Shown here one piece after another: positions 45,911-57,600 of a DNA stretch of 64,000 nucleotides. Positions within the stretch are counted from its first letter, which is position 1, and the number at the start of each line of letters is the position of its first letter. Below the pieces are notes generated by a model, which saw only the letters and a program-made list of their open reading frames with translations, made no database searches and was not told where the DNA came from. The DNA is taken from the NCBI GenBank assembly GCA_013397455.1, contig VYZB01000121.1, positions 1,478,219-1,542,218 of the forward strand. The letters run 5' to 3'. Made by a program: the position numbers and the translations under genes. The stretch is from Crotophaga sulcirostris. Its lineage: Eukaryota; Chordata; Aves; Cuculiformes; Crotophagidae.

Positions 45911-48900
45911 AATAAAATCTATGTGATAATCTGCAAAACCTAGCGGACTATCAGTTTACCTGGATACCTTTCCTTCCTCACTCATGTTCCAACTGCTAAT
46001 TAATCTCATTTGGGATGCTTGCAAAAGAAAACAAATCAAATTTTATTTGATTCTAGCTTTTTTTAAAGTTTTAATTCCAGATGAAAACTACTTGAAAATT
46101 GTTAAAATTGAAAGTAAAAAAAGTTAAAATGCTTTCTTCTTTTTTTCTTTTTTACCCTTTAATGTATTTTTCTTTTCTTTCAATAAAATGGTAGTTTTAT
46201 TAGGTATCTCCTCTATCTGTCTTTCCTTCACACAAAGAATTCAGCAGCAGAATTATCTGATTTTTGGTTCATAGTGAGCAATACTTGCCTTTCAGCAACT
46301 GGGTGTTGTATCCTTGTAATTCTAGAAATAGGGAATGAAAAATGATAACTCTTTTTTTATCATTAATACTGAAAGCCCAACACTAAAACTTCCTGAGATA
46401 TGAGATTTCACAGTTGTGACTTTTCTTGTTGTCATTCTGGTTTTTCAATAACTACCTAATTATGGTTTCAAGGTAATTAAAATACTGGGGTTTAGAAATT
46501 CAATACAGAAACTGTATTTTAAATTAAATTGAATTTTGCACTCAATTGCAGTAGGTAATTGGTATATTGTTGTTCCAGAAATTTGCTTTTTCTGTTTTGT
46601 TCTGATCCAAACGGTATGCAGACTCCTCTTTTGAAGATTATTTTTGTTAGTTTGGGGTTTTGCATCTTTGCACATAGCTTATTAAGAGCACTGCATCATG
46701 GAAAGATACTGATATGAAGATTGTAGGCAACGGAGCAGGATCAGTTATCTTAAAAAAGGAGTCAAATGGTCAATTTCATATGTGCATCTGGGGTTTTTTT
46801 GTAGGTTTTAGTTGTTGGTTTTGTTCTGTGTTTTTTTAAATTATGTTTTTGTTTGAGTTTTTTTTTTAGTTAGTACTGATATTTTGCCTTTCAAGGGTTA
46901 AATTAGATATCACACAGACTTTTATTGACTAAGGATCCTCCCCACCCTACTTCAATTAGAAGCCTTTGAACTCAACTCATGTCTGCAATCGCCCTTCCAT
47001 TACAAAGTAATGTCAAGATCTCTACAAAGATTGTGGCCTGTTTAATGTCTTATTTGTCACCTAGTTAAATCCTACTGTTTGACATTTAGAATTATCTCTA
47101 ATAGCTTTCCCACTGCCCTAGGATATTTCTCCCTGTGTCATAGTCTTTGTATAATCTTTGCTAAAATGCTATGCCTAAAAACAAATAGTATGTACATTAC
47201 ATAGATTTTAAAATTGTGAAAGTCTATATAAACATCAAGTCCACCAAGAGTCAATTATGTAATTCCAACTGCAAAGAAAAAGAAAACAGGCACTATGTGA
47301 AATTGAACTATCCTAATCTTAAAAGATTATAAAGAGGGAGAAACTAGCTGTTGCTGTTACTGTTACTACAATCAACTTCAAGACCACTTCACCAAGTTTT
47401 CCTCTTGTTAAAATGGAATTTAAAGAAGAGCTGGGCAGATTGAAGAATTTATGCAGTTACTTTTCCTATTACATACACACTTTAGTAAAAATACCTTTCC
47501 TTTATATTTCATTATCAATATGAATTAAGTGAATATTTCTGACTACACTGCAGACGCGAATGCAGATAAATTGTATTAATCTGATATTCAGACTAAACTT
47601 CTGTCTTTGAGATTATTCATTTAAATTACATGCTGCTTTGTTCTGCAATCCAGGTCACTATATTTCTTAGGTTCAAACTTCACTATTTAGATGGAGAGTC
47701 AATTTTTTTTGTCAGAATTTATTTTCCAGAATTTTTCAGAAGCATTTGGCCCACAAATCCATGGCTACTTTCTTCAGGGAGACAAAGATACTCAAAGAGA
47801 ACAAAGGTTTACCCTTCCCTTCCCCTAAACTCCATATGGTTCTTCTGTTTCTGTGCCCCAGTGTACCAGCTCCTTGGTTGTTCCTCTGCAATGCTTTTCA
47901 GGTCAGCATTGAAAATGAAGTCAATGAAATTATCTTTGTTTAAACTGCAACTGATAAACTTGAAAGGCTCATCCATTAACAATATTTTCAGTGTAACCAT
48001 TGTGGTGGCGAGGGACTCAGCATAAGGGACATTCTGGCTTCTTGGTGCTATTTTCACTAGGAAAAACTCTCTACCTTGGTGTTAACACCAACAATGCAAA
48101 CTACAGCAATAATGGCGAAGTATTCACTGTGATACACTAACTCCATCTAAAATTCAGTGGAGAAGTACTTTTCCCTGTGTTTAGAGAAGCAGAAGTGGGT
48201 AGAGAAGAGAAAAGAACAAAATTGTACATCCAATTGATTTTTCTGACCATGGGTAGGGAAGACCGTATCAATAAATCTGTTGTGACCTTCTGTAGGTGCA
48301 CTGTCTGCAGAAAGTATGACAAAAATGCCTTCTGAAAGGCCCATATTGCCCCCTGAATCATAGTGAGATGCTGGCTTACACCAAAATAACCAGAAACAGT
48401 CCAATACCTACCTGTGGCTAGCAGCTTTCAAATAGCCCTGGCACTTCTTTGCCCAACAGAAATCTGTTGTCTAGATTCCTTACCAGGATAGAGCGTCAAC
48501 ATTCTATGTTCATGCAAACAAGTTCCCTTAACCTGACATTTTCCCCAGACTCAAAGGTTTGTGGCACAGTCCTCTGCCACCCATCCTAGTACATTTTATT
48601 TAAGATTTTACTCACAGCAGTATCTGATGTTAAAACCAGAACCAGTTCATAGGATAAGCCCCTGGGAACTAAGCCCAGTCATGAGGGTAACCATACTGAT
48701 GGTGACAGTTTCAATGTCACGGCGTCACATATATGGGGTAAGACTCTACCACCACCATGCAAGAAGAGGACAAATACAAGCAACCAGGGCTGTATGTAAC
48801 AATTCTTTGGCAAATACTACATAAAAACCTAGTTAGATGCTCCAGCTAATTAATTCAAAATACACCTATTTCAGATCAGGTTTATATTATATTTATATTT

Positions 48901-49835
48901 ATATCACTGAGTCAGTGACCAAGCAGTGCAAATATACACCAGACATCACCAGATCTTGTCAGGGGTAGGAGAGAGAAGACTGTATGGAGCAACTTTGCTC
49001 ACACAGGGTGAATGACTTGTGCCTAATAATACATTTTCTATATCTTAGACCTAATGTTTAAATCAATTTTCAGCGAACTTCTGAAAAGTTATGAAGAATA
49101 TAAATGAAGAAAATTACCTTAAACGGCCAGTATATTGCAGCTGGCTTCAGCATTGTAGAAGTCTGGATTTGACTGCAAATACTCTAGAGAATCTATTTTT
49201 GGTGGTTCTGTGGTGTGGAAGCTGGACAGGTTTCTTTGCCTTGAATCAAACGCTATGAGCTTAAGAGTAGTAAAAGGACAGAAACGGAAAACTTCCAAGT
49301 GCCTGAGAACTGATCAAAAAGCTAAAGGAGAACAGAGAATTACAAACTGAGAAACAAAAGATGAATTAACACATTCTCTCCATTACAGCTAAGAACGCTG
49401 CAATTGTGTTGGGGTTCAATCCAGGACATGTGGTGTTAGTTACAGAGAAATATCTATAGTATGTAGAAAAGGAGCAAATGTAGCTGCTGTGGCTCAGCTT
49501 TTTTTCACAGTGTGATTTGTATTCCTGGTCACTATGCAACTCTGTAGGAAAAGTACCACAAAAAAATTTAAGATGTTATTCCTATGGAACTACCTTTGAG
49601 CAAGGTGACACAACTGGTTGTACAAGAACATGAATTTATTACTGCAAAGTCATTAAAAGAGCATTTACTACTTAGAACTCATGGTAACTCTGAAAAACTG
49701 GTAACCTGTGCAATCAAATTACCATTATATTCCATAGAGAATACCAGAAACTCTACGGAAATACGTTGTTTCCTTTATAGACAACTACAAAACACCACCT
49801 GTAAACTAACAAACCCGTGCAGCACAATCTACTCA
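45911..49835. other. Intergenic, with exon-like minus-strand stretches
   Basis: AT-rich on the left, with T-rich runs at about 46130-46190 and 46790-46870. Between 47800 and 48410 both strands are open for unusually long stretches. At 49119-49313 a minus-strand frame of 64 codons follows a polypyrimidine tract. See the findings. No repeat was recognised. Confidence 0.5.
49119..49313 (-). other. Exon-like open stretch, unproven
   Basis: A 64-codon stop-to-stop minus-strand frame ends in TAA at 49119-49121. The last half has a balanced, protein-like composition (for example FDSRQRNLSSFHTTEPPKID). A polypyrimidine stretch followed by AAG or TAG, about 49240-49285, could serve as 3' splice site. 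I recognise no family. No polyadenylation signal lies close downstream, and a frame of this length is common by chance. Confidence 0.2.
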
Positions 49836-51067
49836 ACAGAATCACAGAAACACTAAGTTTAGGGAAGACCTCTAAGATCATCCAGTCCAACCACCAGCCC
49901 AACACCGCTGTGCCTACTGAACCATGTCCTGAAGTGCCAAGTCTACACATTTCTTGAACACCTCCAGGGAAGGAGACTCCACCACTGCCCTGAGCAGCCT
50001 GTTCCAGTGCTAAACCACTGTTTCAGTAAAGATGTTTTTCCTAATATCCAGTATAAACTTCCCTTCACACAACTTGAGGCCATTTCCTCTCATACTATCA
50101 CTTGTGACTTGGGAGAAGAGACCAACACCCACCTCACTACAACCTTCTTTCACGTGGTTGTAGAGAGCAAGGTCTCCCCTCAGCCTTTCCATGTCCTCCA
50201 GAAACCTCCTAGGCCATTTCCAATCTGCTGTGTCTTATTTCCAGCAGGCAGCTGGTAAGTTGAAATCTACCACGAGAACAAGGGGTAGAGATTGTGAGAC
50301 CTCTGCCAGCTGCTTGTAGAATGCTTTCTCCACCTCCTCATCCTGATTCGGTGGTCTATAACAGACTACCAGAAGGAAATCTGCCATGCTTGCCCTCCCC
50401 CTCATCCTTACCCATAAGCACTCGACCTTATTGTCATAACCATTAAGCTCTACACAACTGAAACCGTCCTTAACATACAGAACCACCCCACCACTTCTCC
50501 TTCCCTGCTCATCCCTTCTGAAGAGCTTATAGCCATCCATTGCAGCACACCAGACATGACAGTCATCCACCACGTTTCTGTGATGACAACTAAGTGGTAG
50601 CTATCCCAATGCACACTGGCTTCCAGCTCCTCCTGTGTGTTGCCCATGCTGTGTGCACTTGAGTTGGTCTATTGATTGCACCCCTAGGCTCGTCTATAGT
50701 GAGTCTGTTTCTATCGCTTTTCCCTTTCAAACCTAGGTTAAAGACCTTTTGATGAGCCCCACCAATTCATGAGTGACATTCCTTTATCCCCTTTGAGACA
50801 GCTGAACTCTTATCTGTCTCCAGCAGGCTCAGTGCTGTGTAAACCTCCCCATGACCAAAAAAACCCAAAATCCACAGAAGACACCAGCCCCTGAGCCAGG
50901 TGTGAGTTTTCCTGTTCCTTCTGGTGTTCTATACTACTTGGCTCTTGATCCTTCAACCAATGGCCCCAGTTCCCTGAAGTGCCTTTTGATTGCTTTTGGG
51001 CTTCTCTCCACAACCTCATCACTGCCAACCTGCATGACCAATTGCCATACTCAATTGCCTTCACTGC
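49836..51067 (-). mobile_element. Composite CR1 LINE: ORF1 end and endonuclease joined to RT C-terminus
   Basis: From the 3' end at about 49836 it reads the 3' UTR, then the RT tail ([21 protein letters not shown]) up to about 50190. There it switches to the N-terminal endonuclease domain of ORF2. The frame 50235-50573 contains CAAMDGYKLFRRDEQGRRSG, WVRMRG, VCYRPPNQDEEV and VDFNLP (50259-50270). The ETWW motif sits at 50567-50578 in a second frame, separated by a one-base deletion. Further right, 50650-51067 matches the inter-ORF region and the esterase-like C-terminus of ORF1 (NWSCRL near 51045, and a decayed 'HGEVYTAL' at about 50820-50845). The RT fingers and palm, including FADD, are absent. 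The usual GDFN reads VDFN, and several stops are present. Confidence 0.9.
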
Positions 51068-54000
51068 TTCTGCTTTAAAAGATGAGTTTGAGACTTAATA
51101 AACTCTGCATTACATTGTTCTAAAGGCTTAGAAAAAGGAAGCACATTGTAAAACTGATTTTTTTTGTTGCTTTTTTTTTAAAAAAAAAAGGAAAAACTCC
51201 CTATTGACTTTCCCTTCTGCAAAAAAATGAAATTCCAGTCTGAGACCACTATATGATTGCAGCTGTGGCAGCTGGGTGGCAAGGAGCCTGAAGTAGACTT
51301 GGGCTCTGTGTGCCCCATACCTTCAGCTCCACCAAGGTCAGGGCATGTCCTGGGAATTGCAGTTCCTAACACTTCCAGTGAGAATGCACCTACCAGCAAC
51401 CCCTGGTATTCCCTAGTAAGCCTTTGCATTCCAGTCTGAGTAAAACTACATCAACCTCCTAGTGACTGATGCATGGCTACCTCACAGTTACACAACTAGA
51501 AAATCCTCATAAAATTTCCCGCTGCTGGGATTTGTTTTCATGAAAGGTACACCCACCTCCATCACACTTAAGCAATGCTTTATGTAATCTTTATCTTAAA
51601 TAGATGATAAACAGTTATCTCCAAAGTGATGCTGAACGCTTCAGTCCAGCAGGGAGTTAGTTTCCCATTAGGATTAGCATGAACCCAATCCAAACTGAGA
51701 AAAAAGGGACTTAACAGCAGCTCTCCCCCATCTGGTGGAGATGTGATTTTATCAGTTTCTCTCACTCTTGAGTTAATTCAAGCCCTGTTTTGTTATCATG
51801 AATGTTCAGCCACGCTCCTTCACTGCATCTCTGGCTGCCTTCTTCCCATCACCTCAGTAACTGGAGTAATGAAACACCTTTGCAGCGTATGGGTAGGCAT
51901 TAGGATCCACTGTGGGGATTTTTTTTTAATTCCTGCTGTCCTGCTGGAAGCAACTTAGTTCATCATTATCTGCTTTTATTATATGTGACACAGCCTGCCG
52001 GGAGACGGCAGCAGACTTATGCTCTTAATTACCCTTGCAGCCCTCAGGAGAGCTGGCATTTTGGTGGTAAGAGGAATGTTCTGAACCGCAGAAGGAACCT
52101 ACCATCTGTAACACCAGCTAAATATAACACTGCAAGCATTCTGCTTTATTCAGTAGCCGGCAGTGTTAGCTATAATGTAAGAGCAAACAATTATTTTTAT
52201 AGAAATGGAGACCTCATTGCAGAGTTCTGGCCCTGCATGTTAGACTTGCTACCAAAAATCTCCTACAAACCTCACACAATTCAGTCTTCCCCTACTTTTA
52301 AGTTGTTCTTCTACTCCTCCTATTCCAAGGCAATGCTAGTTCTCAGATTTAATTGACTTTCTACACCACCCTCTTTTAATGACACTATTGCTAAATAGCA
52401 AACCTCAGTCTGCTTTCAAAATCGTTCTCTGCTTTCCTGTTAAAGACAGTTTTGTTGTTCAGGCCAAGTCATGAATAACCTTCCCCTGAAGCACTGCATT
52501 TATGCCTAATACTTTTATGGTTATTCTGCATGTCCAACACAAGGCCACTCTTCTAACTGTAACTTCAGAATAAGACTTACTTAGAGCATAGGTCCCAGAC
52601 AAATATTATCATAGACTGTTGAGTATAATTATTTGCAAAACTGCCAATACGTCAAGCCTGTCCAGTTATCTGGCTCTCCAGCTTTGCATATAATCAGTCA
52701 GATTATTGACTTTCTGCTGAATCACCCCCTTCCTCAGCTGTCACTGTAAAGTATAAAATAATTTCAGTAAAGGTTGTCAGATGTTCTACATATCTCTCAA
52801 TTGTTAGTTCTCTTTGTAGAAAGTATTTCAAACAAATGTCAGAAAAAGCTATACCAATTTTAAATTTTTGCAGATGGAGAAGGGAACAACAGATTGTTTC
52901 CTCTTCCTTTATAAGTGCCTCAATTTCCATAGAAGCAGAACACAGAATCATGTTTTGGTTCAAATTCATGACCTGAACAAGCAGTGTTCTTGTAAGGTTT
53001 TTTTCCTGACATCTACTACCTGATGATATTAATGATCAACAATGAAATAATTAAGTGTTAAGACATTTTTTTGCAAATAATTTTTAAGGGTTCTGTAATG
53101 AAGACATGAATGTGCTCTGAATATCTTGGTCCGTTTCTTTTTCCCCAGTCAATGTGAGACTGGGAGATGCATAAATGATTGTGATAGTTCTTGAAGCACT
53201 TCTAGTTCAGATAGAAAGGGTAGTTCAGACATAATTGACATAGCATGGCCATATCATATATTACTGTTAAAATGGATGGGTATGGGTTTTTTTTTTTTTT
53301 TTAAAGAAACAAACAAACAAGTTGTTCATGTGGAAAAGGGAAGTGCAAAAAAGAAATAAAATAAAATTTGCTCTAACTGTGTGCTCCCAGGATTTAGAAA
53401 ACAGGAAGGGTAATCTGTTCTGAGATTTTCGGTAGACCTTGGATTTTAGCCTAGAGATGGAAGCCATTCATTCAGCCAACAATGGGCTGAAAAAAAAACC
53501 TCAAACTACTTAAACTCTTATATTTTTAAACTGGTATAGGATAAAACTCTGATTTTGCAACAAAAAAAGAAAAGTATTATAAAAGTGAATTCATAGTCTC
53601 AGAGTACAAATTAAGTTTCATAATTAAATGAAAAGCGTAAAGGAGCTGTGGGAGGAGTGCTGGATGTGTTTACAGAAAAAAAGAGCAGAAATCAGAAAAC
53701 ACACTTTTGTAGAAAACAGGTTAATGAAGTAACTCAACACAAATTTGCTCCAAATAACAGAATCAATAAAAACTGATAAGAGAAACAGAAATGACTACTC
53801 TTTGAAAACCTTTGAAAAACTTGCTTTTTGAATTTTTTTTGGTTAAAAGGATTAGTCAGAATTATCTACTTAGTGATTCAGCAGAGAAATCTCATCGTTA
53901 TTTTCCACCTGCACTTGCAAATTGATGTTGATTCTAATAGATAAGGTGCACAAAGCTGAAACTAATGTAGTTTTCAGAACTTCATTATCTGCAATAGCTG

Positions 54001-54164
54001 GCCTTTAAAAATCTTTCTCAAGTTTAATATAATTCTAAACCTTTTTCTAAAACATCATTCACACATCCAATGTGACTTAAAAACAACCAGCTATTGACCT
54101 CTATCAGCAAGGCAGATGGGGGGAAGGGATATATACAAGAAAACCAAATGAATGCAAACTTGTT
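51068..54164. other. Intergenic, two moderately GC-richer patches
   Basis: It contains T9A10 at 51171-51189, T16 at 53287-53302 followed by (AAAC)n, and mixed-composition patches at about 51240-51440 and 51700-52250. Frames such as 51985-52356 (plus, 123 codons) and 52703-52969 (minus, 88 codons) lack any recognisable domain. The patches are candidates for conserved non-coding DNA. Confidence 0.5.
51171..51189. repeat. T9A10 homopolymer junction
   Basis: Nine T followed by ten A, self-complementary, immediately after a T8 run (51138-51145) and TTGC. A rigid A-tract and potential cruciform, and a frequent site of length variation. Confidence 0.9.
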
Positions 54165-54671
54165 ATGAGTAAACAGAGACAGAAAATTAGAATTCGAGGA
54201 ATAAGATTTTGGAGGAACTTTCTTAGGAGTATAAAAAGGGTCAAGTTAATTTTAAGTGGAAGCTTATGTTTAAGGAAGAGAGAACATAAGATTTGCAGTA
54301 GAAAGAGACTAGACTTACTATTCCTAGAGGATCTTTGCAGGTTGATATTCTTACATCACATTAGAGAAAACTGCATGTTAATGGGGTGCATGATTTTTAT
54401 TGTGCAGTTGATGAAGTTTTGCACACAAAAAAGTGTTAAACATTTAACCTATGTGAGTATGAGTTTGTTTTTGAAAGGGACTCAGCACATTACACAGTTG
54501 GAACTACTGTTGAAAATACTGAAAAGTATCAAAATGAAATGCTCATTTTTCAAGAAGTTACAACTTAGGAACTTATATCCCTCTCTCTTAGATAAGTCAC
54601 TACTAGAAAGAGGATTTATTTACTTACATCATCTGGTTGCTTTTGAAATCTGTAATCATCAGTTCCTATAA
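54165..54671 (+). other. 168-codon open frame, coding status unsupported
   Basis: The longest open frame in the window outside CR1. It starts MSKQRQKIRIRG, is very rich in K, R, L and I, and ends at TAA after NHQFL. The composition follows the local AT-richness. I see no signal peptide, domain, splice sites or flanking gene structure. A rough estimate gives a probability of order 0.1 for such a frame somewhere in 64 kb of this composition, so chance is a fair explanation. Confidence 0.15.
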
Positions 54672-57600
54672 GTGCTTGATCAGACAAACATTTTTTAAAA
54701 AGTTATTTTATGAAACCTCAACAGAAAATTATAGATTGTTCTTGAAATATTTCTAGGTTTTACTTTCTAGATTTTATGATTCAGCATATGACCTGATGTG
54801 ACGTATCAGCTGCTTTTTATACATCTAAGAAACTGGATAATTCTGGAATCTCAGTTATCTATCTTGCCGTTGTACAAACTTGGTACATTTGAATAAGAAG
54901 AACTATACATTGTGAAATATTGATTTTACTATTTCTACGTTCATTTAATTCATCAGAAAAACATATAAAAGTTTGTTACTACTTTAATGCTGTCAGTTAC
55001 TACTGGTTATATTTTAGGTCATTTTTGAATTGATGTTTTAAGCAAATTATTGTTTTTGTTGACAGTACTCTGTAAATTGTGGCTCAACAGATATTTACCA
55101 CATTAATATGTTTAAATAGCACAGTTTGCGATTCTAAATTGAATTTATGGTTGAGCAAGTTGTGCTTTCTAGAAGGAAGATGTGGGAAAACATGGACAAT
55201 TAAGCCAGGTTTAACTTGAATAGACACTTAACTGAGAATAGCCATGACAAGGGAGAAAATAAATAGGGCGTCAATATTGGGCTCTTTTTTTCCTTTGAAA
55301 AGATCTATCTCTGCTTATGAGTTTCACTGTGTTCCCTCCCACTCCAGTACATGTGAGCAGTGGATGTCCCAAGGAACAATTTCTCCCCGTTTCACAGTGT
55401 AGTTCTATCTCCTACAGACAACAGCCGGCAACTAATCACAAAAGTCCTGGTCCTATCCAGACACATTTGCATTCCAGGTGGTGTTCTGCAAATTTAGGCT
55501 GTGAGTGAGATTATGTCTGCCTTTTTTATGTAGCTTGCTCTGTTGGATTTACAGCACAGTACCCCCAAGTGGCCTCTTTAAGTGAGAATTCAAACACAAT
55601 AGTTCACTGATGGTTTTTTAATGAACAAAGCTGAAACCCAACTAAGAGTAAATCAATAGAGAAAGTTACAGGGAGGACCTCAAAGAAACCTGTGTAAACA
55701 AAACTGCAGTTCAGTGACCATGTCAGAGGAAATGGATGTTTTACTTAAAATCGTGCAGAAGACAATCACCCAGATTTTCACTTTGTGATGGTTGTCAGTG
55801 GTCTGTGGGTCCTCACAGTCCAATTGTCTATAAAGTGGTAACATTAATATTTGGAAGGTGTTTTTTTCCACCCTTCACGGAGATTTTCTGTGATCATGAG
55901 CCAAGAAGGACTGAGTAGACCTCAAACTTATCACCATGATTATCACACGGCACATAAAACAGCGGGGCAATAGGTGACAGTGACACTGAAAGGGTGGCAG
56001 GGAGTAAAGGGGAGAGGGACCTTCACCAGGACTTCTTGGTTTTTAATTGGCATTTTCCCCTAATGTTTATTCATGAAATAAAACGTAGTACACTTTGAAT
56101 TGGCAACTTCAGTCAGCCTGTTGAAGGAAAAATTCTTTGGACGGTGGTCATCAGGTGTTTTGATTGAAACCATATTGTTTTAAACAGATGCAGGGCCATT
56201 ATCAGCGAGGACCTGAGTGTTTATAGCTTCACTGAATTTACTAGGAGGTAAATACCCGTATTTGTCATAATGGTATCAGTCAGGGAGCATGCAGTACCTT
56301 TGTCAACATGTAGCCAAAGTCAAAGGTACTGGATCCATAATTGGCTGGGGAGAGCTGAGGATGCTGAGAACACCTCGGTTTAGCCTTTATTCACAGCCCA
56401 GTGAGCTGAACGCTGAGGCAGAGGGTGAAGGAACATTTGGTATGAGGTCTGCCTGGCTTACAAACAACAATGAGGATGTTTCCATCTGATTTGCTCCTAC
56501 CATTGGCATAATAATTACCTAAACACTAAAGATACTGTAGTCACTCTGTCTTTTGATGTAGCGGTAGGAAATCATGACTTGAATTGAGTTTTTTTGGGAT
56601 ATAACCCTCCCTGAACAGCGTCAGTCAATTCAGCTGACAGAAGGGAAGATGATAATGCAACAGCAAGCAAAGGGTTTTGTGTAATATGATTTCTTCAGAA
56701 ATTCTCCCTTTATTTTAAAATATGAAATATATAGTAATATGTGTAATTAGGATTTAGTGTCAAGGGCAAATTTCATCTCTTTGAACACAATGGTTGAATA
56801 ATACTACAAATTAAAATAACCAAGTTAAAATAAACTACATCTTGTCAGAGTCCACATGAAGGTTTATGCACAAGCTGATATGCTGGGTTATTATTGCTGC
56901 TTCAAAGGTGCTGCCTAAAATGCCTCAATGGAACTACAGTAGCTAGTTACAAGCAACTTATGTTTTAGATTGTGTTTCTTTTTCACCATATAATGAATTC
57001 ATTAAATAAAAAGGAAAGGATATCAAGCTGAAAATAAATTAGAAGGCTTAGGATTTGATACATTACTATAAACAACTGTGAGTGCTCAAGGGTCTTCTGT
57101 TGAGGGCCACATTTGAGAAATTCTGTCCAACTTCCCCACCACGGTAGCTCACCTACAGCCAGGGCAACACGGCTTGCATGGGCTCCCACCAGCAGAACTG
57201 GTGAATCTCCATCTTCATTTTTAGAAAGGTGCACTGCTCCAGAAACCTCATTACTGTCTGGCAATGATCATGAGAATGATAACAAAATGTCATATGGTAG
57301 ATTACTGAGCAAAATATTGAAAACTGCACGAGGAAGCGGTAATCTACCCTCTTTATTTCTTTATTATTAATGATGTGATGCTGCCAACCTGCACAGGAAA
57401 CAAGTTCTCTGCCTTCTCTGCCTCAAAGGGTTTAGAATCCAAGTACTTGATTCTGCATCCTGTTGTATATGACTGTACACAGGCATGTATACACTAGCAT
57501 ATATTTTCTGTTTGCTTGTCAACTAAGATGCTTAAAATCGTAGCTCATTCAAGAAAATATCCCACTTATATCAAAGGCAATTCTGATAGGCTAATTGAAG

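Noticed and set aside
1..51067. Strand bias of CR1 pieces (12 minus, 5 plus)
   Set aside because: With 17 elements this imbalance is not statistically unusual.
52703..52969. 88-codon minus-strand frame starting MNLNQNMILC
   Set aside because: The length is expected by chance in this composition, with no acceptor, donor or homologue that I recognise.
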